This document shows, piece by piece, positions 6,624-12,797 of a stretch of DNA of 12,797 nt. This DNA is from an uncultured Bacteroidia bacterium (GTDB lineage Bacteria > Bacteroidota > Bacteroidia > Bacteroidales > UBA932): contig CACXHM010000029.1 of the NCBI GenBank assembly GCA_902767465.1, positions 1 through 12,797 on the forward strand, written 5' to 3'. How positions within the stretch are numbered: the first letter of the stretch is position 1; every line of letters begins with the position of its first letter. Below the pieces are notes generated by a model. It ran no database searches, was not told the DNA's origin, and saw nothing but the letters and a program-made list of their open reading frames with translations. The translations under genes were made by a program, and so were the position numbers.

Positions 6624-7580
6624 ATGAACTTCACTCTGACGATATTGGGCTCGGCTTCGGCCCTGCCCTTTTCGGATCGAAATCCAAGCGCCCAGGCACT
6701 GTCCGTGCACGGGCGCTTGTTTCTCATAGACTGCGGCGAAGGCACACAGCAACGAATCCGGCAGGAGCATCTCTCTTTTGTAAAGATAGAAGCGGTTTTC
6801 ATCTCGCATATCCATGGTGATCATTGTTTCGGACTTTTCGGGCTCCTGAGCACAATGTCTCTGTATCATCGGGTGGCGCCGTTGCATATTTACGGGCCTT
6901 CGAATCTGGGTCCTGTCATCAAGTTCTATCTTTCGTATTTCGGTTCGGATATCGGTTACGAAATCGTTTTCCATCCCCTTGTCCGGTCAGGGAAGTCAGG
7001 TTCCTCCGCGTTGCTTTGCAACCCTGTACGGGAAAATGCTCCGGAAACGGACGTCCCTGACCTGCACTCTTCGAGTGAAAGTGCGTTGGAACTGGGATTG
7101 CCCAGCCTGTCCTCTTCGAGTGAAAGTGCGTTGGAACTGGAACTTCCTGGGAAGTTGCGTGAAATCGTGCGGGTGACGGCTTTCCCCCTGAATCATAAGA
7201 TCGACTGCTACGGCTATCGCTTCGACGAGGTAGTGGCACCACGCCGCAACCCCTGGAAACCGCGTTCTTATGCATACGTTTCAGATACGGCTCCATTCCC
7301 GGAACTTGCCGGTTATGTGCAGGGCGTGGATATCCTCTACCATGAAGCTACCTATCCCGTCGGAATGGAGGACAAGGCTGCGCAGTACTACCATTCTACT
7401 TCCGTGCAGGCGGCTGCGTGTGCGCGCGAGGCTGGTGTAGGTCGCCTTCTGATCGGCCATTATTCTTCGAGGGTGAAGGATATACGGACCCTTGCGGATG
7501 AATGCCGCGAAGTGTTTCCGCAGAGTTTTACCGTAGAAGACGGAGATGTCTTCGAAATTGAGTATATTCGCGAATCATGA
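6624..7580 (+). CDS. rnz: Ribonuclease Z (tRNA 3' endonuclease) with atypical insert and short arm
   Basis: Zinc metallo-beta-lactamase-fold nuclease of 318 residues that cuts the 3' trailer from pre-tRNAs. The N-terminal L-G-S-A-S-A-L-P, the metal motif H62-I-H64-G-D66-H67, then H191 (P-L-N-H), D221 (Y-V-S-D-T), H257 (Y-Y-H-S-T) and H279 (I-G-H-Y-S) together keep every expected metal and catalytic position. Two features are odd. First, only 30 residues separate H191 and D221, where typical bacterial enzymes carry about 70 including the tRNA-binding exosite arm; what remains is short and basic (A-P-R-R-N-P-W-K-P-R). Second, residues about 121-180, before the strand leading to H191, form a long low-complexity insert including two copies of a 15-residue acidic/serine unit. 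It starts 6 bases after the rpsA stop and overlaps the next gene by 4 bases, so it should be translated from the rpsA operon mRNA. Family assignment is secure; cleavage specificity is uncertain. Confidence 0.93.
   Translation: MNFTLTILGSASALPFSDRNPSAQALSVHGRLFLIDCGEGTQQRIRQEHLSFVKIEAVFISHIHGDHCFGLFGLLSTMSLYHRVAPLHIYGPSNLGPVIKFYLSYFGSDIGYEIVFHPLVRSGKSGSSALLCNPVRENAPETDVPDLHSSSESALELGLPSLSSSSESALELELPGKLREIVRVTAFPLNHKIDCYGYRFDEVVAPRRNPWKPRSYAYVSDTAPFPELAGYVQGVDILYHEATYPVGMEDKAAQYYHSTSVQAAACAREAGVGRLLIGHYSSRVKDIRTLADECREVFPQSFTVEDGDVFEIEYIRES
7059..7148 (+). repeat. 45-bp in-frame tandem duplication inside rnz (2 copies)
   Basis: Copies at 7059-7103 and 7104-7148 encode DLHSSSESALELGLP and SLSSSSESALELELP. 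A 29-base core (7067-7095 and 7112-7140) is identical at the DNA level, including third codon positions, which points to a recent duplication or ongoing copy-number change. The period is exactly 15 codons, so a gain or loss of units keeps the frame. Confidence 0.9.
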
Positions 7581-8545
7581 AAAAGATTCTTTCGATAGTA
7601 CTGATGCTGTTCGGAGCGCTGGCAGCTTTTTCCGACACCCCGCAGAAGGACTATATTGCCAGATATTCCGCAATAGCGGTAAGTGAAATGCACCGTTCGG
7701 GGATTCCTGCAAGCATTACCCTTGCCCAGGGCATCCTTGAATCACGTTCCGGGCTGTCTTCCCTTGCAGTAGATGGGAACAACCATTTCGGCATCAAGTG
7801 CCACCGGAATTGGAAGGGGAGGACCATGCGGGTGAATGATGATGCCCCCAACGAGTGCTTCCGGGTTTACAAAACAGCTGAAGAGTCTTTCCGTGACCAT
7901 AGTGACTTCCTTCGTTATCAAGACCGGTACAAGTCGCTTTTCGAACTCAAGATTACCGATTACAAAGGCTGGGCTCATGGTTTGAAGAAGGCTGGTTACG
8001 CCACCGACCCTGCCTATGCCGGCAAACTCATCAAGATTATTGAGGATTACGACCTGGCACGTTTCGACTCCGGAGTTTTGCAGTCCGAAGTGCCTCAGAC
8101 CCCCTTGAAGATAGAAAAGGCTTCCCAGGTGCAGGTGCAGAACCCTGTAAAGCGTCAGGGACAGGTTCGGGAGAGCTATTCTTTCCGCATGGACCGCAAG
8201 GTTTACAAGAAGAACGGAGTGCTGTGCGTGTATGCGGAACCGGGAGATACTTTTGAGAGCATAGCCTTGGAATTCAACCTTTTCCGAAAAGAACTGCTCC
8301 GTTTTAACGATCTCCGTGCGGAACGCCCGCTCAAGCGAGGGGAAGTGATCTATATCAAGGCCAAGAAAAAGCATGCAGTGCTTGGCATGCCGATGTATGT
8401 GGCCGGCGACAAGCCTGAAACCCTTTGGGAGATCAGCCAGCGCTTCGGGGTCAGGATGAAGAGTATCCTCAAGTTCAATATTGGCATCACTGCCGATTAT
8501 GTGCCTGCAGAGGGCGACGTCATTTACTTGAAAAAGATAAAATGA
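7577..8545 (+). CDS. Exported GH73 N-acetylglucosaminidase with two C-terminal LysM domains
   Basis: Periplasmic peptidoglycan hydrolase of 322 residues. The signal peptide is M-K-K-I-L-S-I-V-L-M-L-F-G-A-L-A-A-F-S, cleaved near residue 17-20. The GH73-type lysozyme fold covers about 24-163: I-T-L-A-Q-G-I-L-E-S with predicted catalytic E55, then N-N-H-F-G-I-K-C, F-R-V-Y-K-T-A-E-E-S-F-R-D-H and L-K-K-A-G-Y-A-T-D-P-A-Y-A. A variable K/Q-rich linker follows (about 165-210), then two LysM glycan-binding domains at about 218-260 (G-D-T-F-E-S-I-A) and 273-318 (E-T-L-W-E-I-S-Q-R-F-G-V). The family cuts the GlcNAc-MurNAc bond, and LysM holds the enzyme on the cell wall. It starts inside rnz (ATGA overlap) and ends inside the mltG start codon region (ATGA again), so translation is probably coupled through all three genes. 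Pairing with mltG suggests a role in wall growth or cell separation. Confidence 0.92.
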   Translation: MKKILSIVLMLFGALAAFSDTPQKDYIARYSAIAVSEMHRSGIPASITLAQGILESRSGLSSLAVDGNNHFGIKCHRNWKGRTMRVNDDAPNECFRVYKTAEESFRDHSDFLRYQDRYKSLFELKITDYKGWAHGLKKAGYATDPAYAGKLIKIIEDYDLARFDSGVLQSEVPQTPLKIEKASQVQVQNPVKRQGQVRESYSFRMDRKVYKKNGVLCVYAEPGDTFESIALEFNLFRKELLRFNDLRAERPLKRGEVIYIKAKKKHAVLGMPMYVAGDKPETLWEISQRFGVRMKSILKFNIGITADYVPAEGDVIYLKKIK

Positions 8546-9573
8546 AAAAGAAAAAAGGTGCCGGCCTGGCCGGAAGACTCATTGTGGGAGTCGTTGCCGC
8601 CATTGCCGTGATTGGCGGTGGAAAAACCTGGTTCTGGCTGAGCGACAATAAATTGGGGAATGTACGCACGGATACGGACCTCTATGTGTATCCTGATACT
8701 GCTCCGGAACAGGTTTTGGCAGCACTTGATTCTTGTATAATACGTCCTGGCAGTCTCAAGCGCGCTTTTTCGGAGCACCGCGTCGCCGAGTACATGAAAC
8801 CGGGGCATTACCTTGTGAAGAAGGGACAGAGCAGCGCATATATTGCCCGTATGCTCAACAATTGCTGGCAGACACCGGTCCAGCTGGTGATTCCCGGCGC
8901 CCGTCTGAAGGGACGGCTTGCATCGAGGATAGCCTCACAGATGATGGTGGACTCTGCCACGGTTGCCGACGCTCTGGTCGATGATTCCCTTCTCGGACGC
9001 TACGGCTTCAATTCCATCACCGCTTTCGCAATGTTTATCCCGGACACCTACGAGGTTTACTGGACCGACTCGGTCGACGAAATCTTCGCACGTATGAAAA
9101 AGGCGTATGATGCTTTTTGGACGGAAAGCAATATGGCAAAGGCAAAGCGGCTGGGCTTCAAGAAGATGGATGTCTCCATCCTGGCTTCCATCGTGAAGGG
9201 GGAGAGCAATAAGCCGCAGGACTATCCCAAACTTGCCGGTGTCTATGTCAACAGACTGCGCAAGGGAATGAAACTGCAAAGTTGCCCTACGGTGGCGTTC
9301 CTGTTCGACTACACCAAGACAAGGATACTGAACGCAGATCTCAAGACAGAATCTCCTTATAATACTTACATTCATGCCGGGCTTCCTCCGGGACCTATTT
9401 CCGTGCCCGAAAAGGCATACCTTGAGGCTGTGCTGAATCCCGATACCGCAGACGGATACTTGTTTTTCTGCGCCGATCCTTCGTTCAACGGCCTGCATCG
9501 TTTCGCCCGCAGTTATGCCGAGCATTCCCGAAATGCCCGCGACTACCAAAGGGCCCTGGATGCACGGAAGTAG
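8542..9573 (+). CDS. mltG: Endolytic murein transglycosylase MltG (YceG-like)
   Basis: Inner-membrane-anchored lytic transglycosylase of 343 residues, thought to cut new glycan strands and end their growth. Layout: a short basic cytoplasmic tail (M-K-K-K-K), one membrane helix at about 10-32, a LysM-like region at about 45-115, and the catalytic YceG domain at about 120-340. Family marks are I-P-D-T-Y-E-V-Y-W at 166-174, L-A-S-I-V-K-G-E-S with the predicted catalytic E221, L-A-G-V-Y-V-N-R-L-R-K-G-M at 231-243, and S-P-Y-N-T-Y-I-H-A-G-L-P-P-G-P-I at 271-286. The family usually has E at the position of K219 (E-x-E-T), so this site deviates while the catalytic glutamate is kept. The start is ATG 8542, overlapping the GH73 stop by 4 bases; the longer in-frame extension upstream lies within the GH73 gene and is not family-like. 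It is the last gene of the rpsA operon. I see no convincing terminator after it. Confidence 0.95.
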   Translation: MKKKKGAGLAGRLIVGVVAAIAVIGGGKTWFWLSDNKLGNVRTDTDLYVYPDTAPEQVLAALDSCIIRPGSLKRAFSEHRVAEYMKPGHYLVKKGQSSAYIARMLNNCWQTPVQLVIPGARLKGRLASRIASQMMVDSATVADALVDDSLLGRYGFNSITAFAMFIPDTYEVYWTDSVDEIFARMKKAYDAFWTESNMAKAKRLGFKKMDVSILASIVKGESNKPQDYPKLAGVYVNRLRKGMKLQSCPTVAFLFDYTKTRILNADLKTESPYNTYIHAGLPPGPISVPEKAYLEAVLNPDTADGYLFFCADPSFNGLHRFARSYAEHSRNARDYQRALDARK

Positions 9574-9632
9574 TTTTTGCCGTTTTTCTTAACTTGTTGA
9601 CAGGTGGTTTTCTTAAAACGCTTTAAAAGATT

Positions 9633-9662
9633 TTTGGATAATCACCTTTTTTATTATCTTTG
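9633..9662 (+). promoter_or_regulatory. Promoter of tRNA-Val: TTTG -33 box, 18-base spacer, TATCTTTG -7 box
   Basis: TTTG at 9633-9636 and TATCTTTG at 9655-9662 match the Bacteroidetes -33/-7 consensus with an 18-base spacer. Transcription should begin about 10 bases before the mature tRNA 5' end. This is the best-formed promoter in the window and gives the tRNA its own transcription separate from the operon before it. The rest of 9574-9678 holds no gene and no clear terminator. Confidence 0.8.
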
Positions 9663-9678
9663 CAATCCCAAATCGCAA

Positions 9679-9756
9679 GGGACCTTAGCTCAGTCGGTTC
9701 AGAGCGCTTGCTTCACACGCAAGAGGTCGGCAGTTCGAATCTGCCAGGTCCCACCA
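9679..9756 (+). tRNA. tRNA-Val, anticodon CAC, with encoded CCA
   Basis: A full cloverleaf can be drawn. The 7-bp acceptor GGGACCT (9679-9685) pairs perfectly with AGGTCCC (9746-9752). The D stem is GCTC/GAGC (9688-9691 and 9702-9705), and the anticodon stem CTTGC/GCAAG (9707-9711 and 9719-9723) closes the loop TTCACAC. The T arm is GGCAG-TTCGAAT-CTGCC (9729-9745). The anticodon at 9714-9716 is CAC, reading GUG valine codons. A at 9753 is the discriminator base and CCA is encoded at 9754-9756. It lies downstream of the operon that includes RNase Z, with its own promoter. Confidence 0.96.
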
Positions 9757-9783
9757 AATGGCAGCCATTCCCGGCTGCCATTT
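9757..9783 (+). terminator. Hairpin terminator after tRNA-Val
   Basis: ATGGCAGCC (9758-9766, one base pair longer if the flanking A/T are counted) pairs with GGCTGCCAT (9773-9781) around the loop ATTCCC, followed by a short pyrimidine run TTCTC. It sits directly after the tRNA CCA end. The T-run is weak, so it may act as a terminator or as a 3' trailer processing structure. Confidence 0.65.
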
Positions 9784-9842
9784 CTCGTCCCCCTCTGTGC
9801 ACTCACTGATTAGTATTTCATTGTCCTTTAAGCATTTAACAC

Positions 9843-9876
9843 TTTCATCTCTGGTGATTTTTCACCAGAGATGAAA
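9843..9876. repeat. Perfect 15-bp inverted repeat with TTTT loop
   Basis: TTTCATCTCTGGTGA (9843-9857) and its exact reverse complement (9862-9876) enclose a TTTT loop. It is flanked by direct copies of CATTTAA at 9833-9839 and 9877-9883. No T-run follows on the plus strand, so it is not a standard terminator. It lies between the tRNA terminator and the promoter of the RelA/SpoT gene. The rest of 9784-9936 shows nothing else I can name. Confidence 0.85.
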
Positions 9877-9936
9877 CATTTAAGTCGCTGCAGGGCAACA
9901 GGTTGTGAATCAGCGGCGCGGTGGGAGTAGAAATAG

Positions 9937-9967
9937 TTGTTCGCAAATCCTTTTTTTATTAGATTTG
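9937..9967 (+). promoter_or_regulatory. Promoter of the RelA/SpoT homolog operon
   Basis: TAGATTTG at 9960-9967 matches the TAnnTTTG -7 consensus, and TTG at 9937-9939 lies 20 bases upstream as a -33 box. Transcription would start near 9973, only a few bases before the ATG at 9976, so the mRNA would be almost leaderless. It also argues against the TTG at 9937 being the translation start. Confidence 0.55.
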
Positions 9968-9975
9968 TGTGCGGA

Positions 9976-12057
9976 ATGGAAGGAATCGTTGAAAGATCAC
10001 GGGAAATCGCTGCGGATGTCCTGAGGGATGAGCAGCGCAGCGACGGGAGCCCCTTTCTGGGGCATCCCGATGCCGTCGCGGCGATAGTCCGCGACGAACT
10101 CGGCCTGCCGGCCGAGTGCTGCGCTGCAGTCTATCTGCACGAAGCTACCCGTACCCATCCCGGAATCGACATCTCCGCTTTCCCTCCGGATGTGCTCACC
10201 ATGGTGGACGGACTCAACAAAATCTCCACCATCAAGCCCAAGGACACGCGTCTCGAGGCAGAAAACTACAAAAAACTCATAGTCCAATACTCGACCGATC
10301 CCAGGGTTACGGTGCTCAAGATAGCCGACCGTCTGGAAGTGATGCGCAACCTTGCCATCTTTCCTAAATCGGCGCGCGACCAGAAGATTCTGGAAACATT
10401 GATGCTTTACATCCCTCTGGCCCATCAGCTGGGACTGTACAACATCAAGAGCGAACTCGAAAATATATATTTCCGTTACGCTGATCCCGAACAGTACAGG
10501 GCCATTACCAACAAACTCAAGGCAACCGAACGTGACCGCGAGCGGCTGATGAAAGAATTTATCGCGCCGCTCGAAACGAAACTTCATGATGCCGGCATAG
10601 TTTACAAACTCAAGATACGAACCAAAACGGCATATTCCATCTATCGCAAGATGCAGGTGCAGAAAGTGCCGTTCGAAGGAGTGTACGATGTTTTTGCAAT
10701 CCGTTTCATCATTGACTGCGAACAGGATCCGAAACTCGAAAAAGAACTTTGCTGGAAGGTTTATTCCTACGTTACCGAGGAATATGAGCCCGATACTTCG
10801 CGACTTCGCGACTGGCTCACCACACCTCGCCCTAACGGTTACGAGAGTCTGCATATAACGGTCAAAAACAAACAGGGCAATGCTCTCGAAGTCCAGATCC
10901 GCACCAAGCGAATGGACTATGAAGCCGAGAACGGACAGGCTGCCCACTGGGCCTACAAGGGAGTGCAGCATGAAGCGAATATGGACCGTTGGCTCCGTTC
11001 CGTGCGATATGCCCTGGAGCATCCGGCCGATACGAAACCGGAAGATCTTCCCCAGCCCCCTTCGAAAGAAATATTCGTCTTCACCCCCACCGGGGAACTC
11101 AGAATCCTTTCGGCTGGAGCTACAGTGCTCGATTTCGCGTTTAATATCCACACCAATATAGGAGTACACTGCACCGGAGGCCGCATCGGGGGAAAGGCTG
11201 TATCGATCAGGGAGAAACTTCACACCGGCGACACGGTCGAGATCATGACGTCGCGCAACCAGAAGCCGAATCGCGACTGGCTGAATTATGTGGTAAGTTC
11301 AAAGGCACGCACCAAGATCAAACAGGAACTCGATGCGGAGGAGCGCAAACTTGCCGCCGATGGCAGGGAGTTGCTGGAACGCCGCCTCAAGAACTGGAAA
11401 CTCGAGTGGCCGGACGATCTTCAGCAAGAGTTCATGAAGGCTCACCGCTACACGTCTGTCATTCCTTTTATGGCCGATATCGCCAGGGAGGTGGTGGACG
11501 TGAACGATATCAAGTCCTATATCCTTGCCAACGCTTCGGCATCCACGGAGAAGGAGCCGGAACAAACCGTCAAGAAGAATACAGCCTTCTCGACGGGGAG
11601 CGATGAAATCCTGGTCATCAATGCAAAGAATGTCCGTGGCCTCGATTATAAGCTTGCAAAATGCTGTAATCCGGTATTCGGAGATGATGTGTTCGGATTC
11701 GTCACCCGCACCGACGGTATCAAGATTCATCGCATGGGGTGCCCGAATGCCGCGCAACTTATGGAGAAATACCCCTACCGCATTCAGAAGGTGGTATGGC
11801 AGGAGAGTGCTTCTTCGGGAGATTTTCAGTGCACTCTGAATATTGTTGCCGACAGGGAGCAGGCTGCCATCTCTTCGATTATGGACGTGATATCCCAGTT
11901 CAAGGCTTCGCTGCGATCATTCAATGTGAATGAAAACAGTCGCGGAGGCACCTACGACATCTCCGTCCGTCTGCTGGTGCCTTCAAATATGGAACTCGAC
12001 AAGATTATTTCACAGATAAACAATCTAAAACACATTCTTAAAGTAAAACGCTCATGA
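9976..12057 (+). CDS. relA: Long RelA/SpoT homolog: (p)ppGpp synthetase with degenerate hydrolase domain
   Basis: Stringent-response enzyme of 693 residues from ATG 9976. Residues 20-155 are an HD hydrolase-like domain that keeps R21, H30 and D118, but the usual H-D-x-x-E-D is H55-E-A-T-R-T, and the usual A-D-R-L-H-N-M-R is A-D-R-L-E-V-M-R, losing the Asn. Hydrolysis is therefore doubtful. The synthetase (about 195-330) is intact: R-T-K-T-A-Y-S-I-Y-R-K-M, catalytic D238 (Y-D-V-F-A-I-R), P-N-G-Y-E-S-L-H and E305 in E-V-Q-I-R-T. R-L-R-D at 276-279 fits the basic R-x-K-D class rather than the acidic class of E. coli RelA. TGS is at about 363-426 with the tRNA-end-binding histidine region F-N-I-H-T, a helical region follows, then a zinc-finger-like C-C-N-P and C-P-N (563-591) and a C-terminal ACT domain (about 615-690). 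This fits a ribosome-associated, amino-acid-starvation synthetase. It overlaps the next gene by 4 bases. Confidence 0.93.
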   Translation: MEGIVERSREIAADVLRDEQRSDGSPFLGHPDAVAAIVRDELGLPAECCAAVYLHEATRTHPGIDISAFPPDVLTMVDGLNKISTIKPKDTRLEAENYKKLIVQYSTDPRVTVLKIADRLEVMRNLAIFPKSARDQKILETLMLYIPLAHQLGLYNIKSELENIYFRYADPEQYRAITNKLKATERDRERLMKEFIAPLETKLHDAGIVYKLKIRTKTAYSIYRKMQVQKVPFEGVYDVFAIRFIIDCEQDPKLEKELCWKVYSYVTEEYEPDTSRLRDWLTTPRPNGYESLHITVKNKQGNALEVQIRTKRMDYEAENGQAAHWAYKGVQHEANMDRWLRSVRYALEHPADTKPEDLPQPPSKEIFVFTPTGELRILSAGATVLDFAFNIHTNIGVHCTGGRIGGKAVSIREKLHTGDTVEIMTSRNQKPNRDWLNYVVSSKARTKIKQELDAEERKLAADGRELLERRLKNWKLEWPDDLQQEFMKAHRYTSVIPFMADIAREVVDVNDIKSYILANASASTEKEPEQTVKKNTAFSTGSDEILVINAKNVRGLDYKLAKCCNPVFGDDVFGFVTRTDGIKIHRMGCPNAAQLMEKYPYRIQKVVWQESASSGDFQCTLNIVADREQAAISSIMDVISQFKASLRSFNVNENSRGGTYDISVRLLVPSNMELDKIISQINNLKHILKVKRS

Positions 12058-12797
12058 AAAATTTATTCGATCTTACCGGCCGTGTGGCAGTCGTCACCGG
12101 TGCATCGACTGGCCTTGGACTCCAGATGGCAAAGGCTTTTGCAAGTCAGGGTGCAAACCTTGTACTGCTTGCCAGACGTTTCAATCTTCTTGAAGAAAAC
12201 GCCAAAGCCATCCATGAAGAATTCGGAGTCGAGGTTCTTCCTTTCGCCTGTGACATCACCGATACCGAGAAAGTGAAGGCCGCAGTTGCTGCAACAATCG
12301 AAAAATTCGGACGTGTGGACATCCTCATGAACAATGCCGGCACCGGCGCGGTGGCTCCGGCAGAAGAAATTACCGACGACCAGTTCAAGCACGAAATGCA
12401 GATAGATCTGTTCGGGACCTTCATCTGTGCACGCGAGTTTGGAAAAGAGATGATAAAAGCCGGTTTCGGCCGAGTCATCAACATTGCATCCATGTATGGA
12501 CTTGTGGGCAATCTCATAGTTGGCAGCGCTCCCTATCATGCAGCCAAGGGCGGTGTGGTGAACCTCACCCGTGCACTTGCAGCCGAATGGGGCAAATACG
12601 GCATCACCGTCAACAGCATCTGCCCCGGTTACTTCTACACCGACCTTACCACCGCCACCCTCGATTCCGACTACTTCCAGGCCATAGCCAAGAACAACAT
12701 CCCTCTTGGTCGCTACGGCAAGCAAGGCGAGCTGGACACCTGCGCCCTCTTCCTCGCCTCTCCCGCCAGCACCTACGTCAACGGCCAGAACATCGCC
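12054..12797 (+). CDS. Short-chain dehydrogenase/reductase (SDR), 3' end cut by window
   Basis: Classical NAD(P)-dependent SDR; 248 residues are visible and probably fewer than 15 are missing. The Rossmann motif is T-G-A-S-T-G-L-G at 15-22, with acidic D67 (C-D-I-T), N-N-A-G at 93-96, S146, and Y161-x-x-x-K165 as the catalytic set. P-G-Y-F-Y-T-D at 191-197 follows the catalytic part, and the sequence ends at Y-V-N-G-Q-N-I-A, just before the usual V-D-G-G. The structural Asn often found before the L-x-G-T-F stretch is D118 here. The opening F-D-L-T-G-R-V-A-V-V-T-G and overall shape resemble gluconate 5-dehydrogenase and other sugar-acid SDRs, but the substrate cannot be told. Its ATG overlaps the RelA/SpoT stop (ATGA), so the two are probably cotranscribed and translationally coupled. 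No stop codon is reached in the window. Confidence 0.93.
   Translation, partial: MKNLFDLTGRVAVVTGASTGLGLQMAKAFASQGANLVLLARRFNLLEENAKAIHEEFGVEVLPFACDITDTEKVKAAVAATIEKFGRVDILMNNAGTGAVAPAEEITDDQFKHEMQIDLFGTFICAREFGKEMIKAGFGRVINIASMYGLVGNLIVGSAPYHAAKGGVVNLTRALAAEWGKYGITVNSICPGYFYTDLTTATLDSDYFQAIAKNNIPLGRYGKQGELDTCALFLASPASTYVNGQNIA

Noticed and set aside
4878..6974. A 698-codon open frame on the minus strand opposite rpsA and the start of rnz
   Set aside because: It mirrors the strongly C/G-ending codon bias of rpsA, which removes stop codons from the opposite strand. The translation is low-complexity and D/L/V-rich with no family resemblance, and rpsA itself is certain.
7059..7148. A CRISPR-like reading of the two rnz repeats
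   Set aside because: There are only two copies, in frame within a conserved gene, with a 16-base gap between the identical cores and no cas genes.
9574..9654. A possible terminator after mltG
   Set aside because: There are T-runs, but the only pairing I can find (AGGTG with CACCT around a long A/T-rich loop) is too weak to call.
9604..9813. A 69-codon open frame across the tRNA gene
   Set aside because: It overlaps the promoter, the whole tRNA-Val gene and its hairpin, so it is not a protein gene.
9997..11223. A 408-codon open frame on the minus strand opposite the RelA/SpoT gene
   Set aside because: It is a shadow of a well-supported coding gene. It has no recognisable motifs and no promoter or start context.

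Overview
The window looks like a chromosomal segment of a Bacteroidetes, most probably a member of the Bacteroidales. This rests on three signs: Bacteroidetes-type sigma promoters (-7 box TAnnTTTG, seen as TATCTTTG, TATATTTG and TAGATTTG) in front of genes; a lipoprotein with the surface-export signature C-N-K-E-E after its lipobox; and protein types typical of Bacteroidales (fimbrillin-like/beta-helix lipoprotein, GH16 in a glycan-use setting, a second-type RelA/SpoT homolog). I would not go below order level.

Region 1 (1-4099) seems to be the tail of a polysaccharide-use or surface-glycan locus. It holds a surface lipoprotein with a fimbrillin-like N-terminus and a beta-helix C-terminus, then an exported protein that joins a beta-helix-like region to a GH16 endo-glycanase domain with an intact E-L-D-I-L-E catalytic motif. 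Region 2 (4103-4708, minus) is a PnuC-family vitamin-precursor transporter. It converges on the GH16 gene with only 3 bases between the stop codons.

Region 3 (about 4730-9573, plus) is a tight housekeeping operon: rpsA (ribosomal protein S1), rnz (RNase Z), a GH73/LysM glucosaminidase and mltG (endolytic transglycosylase). The rpsA-rnz gap is 6 bases, and the last three genes overlap by 4 bases at each junction. Its promoter lies back to back with the pnuC promoter, and the rpsA leader folds into a strong hairpin. The operon joins translation, tRNA 3' processing and peptidoglycan cleavage. The RNase Z is unusual: it appears to lack the usual exosite arm and carries an acidic insert with a recent 45-base tandem duplication.

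Region 4 (9574-9975) is intergenic and holds a tRNA-Val(CAC) gene with its own promoter and a hairpin after it, a perfect 15-bp inverted repeat, and a promoter so close to the next start codon that the mRNA would be nearly leaderless. Region 5 (9976-12797) holds a long RelA/SpoT homolog with intact synthetase residues but a damaged hydrolase site, overlapping by 4 bases a short-chain dehydrogenase that runs off the window. No mobile element, CRISPR array or phage gene was seen. I found no clearly new multi-gene system. The best leads are the remodelled RNase Z, the beta-helix/GH16 pair, the structured rpsA leader and the palindrome before the RSH gene.
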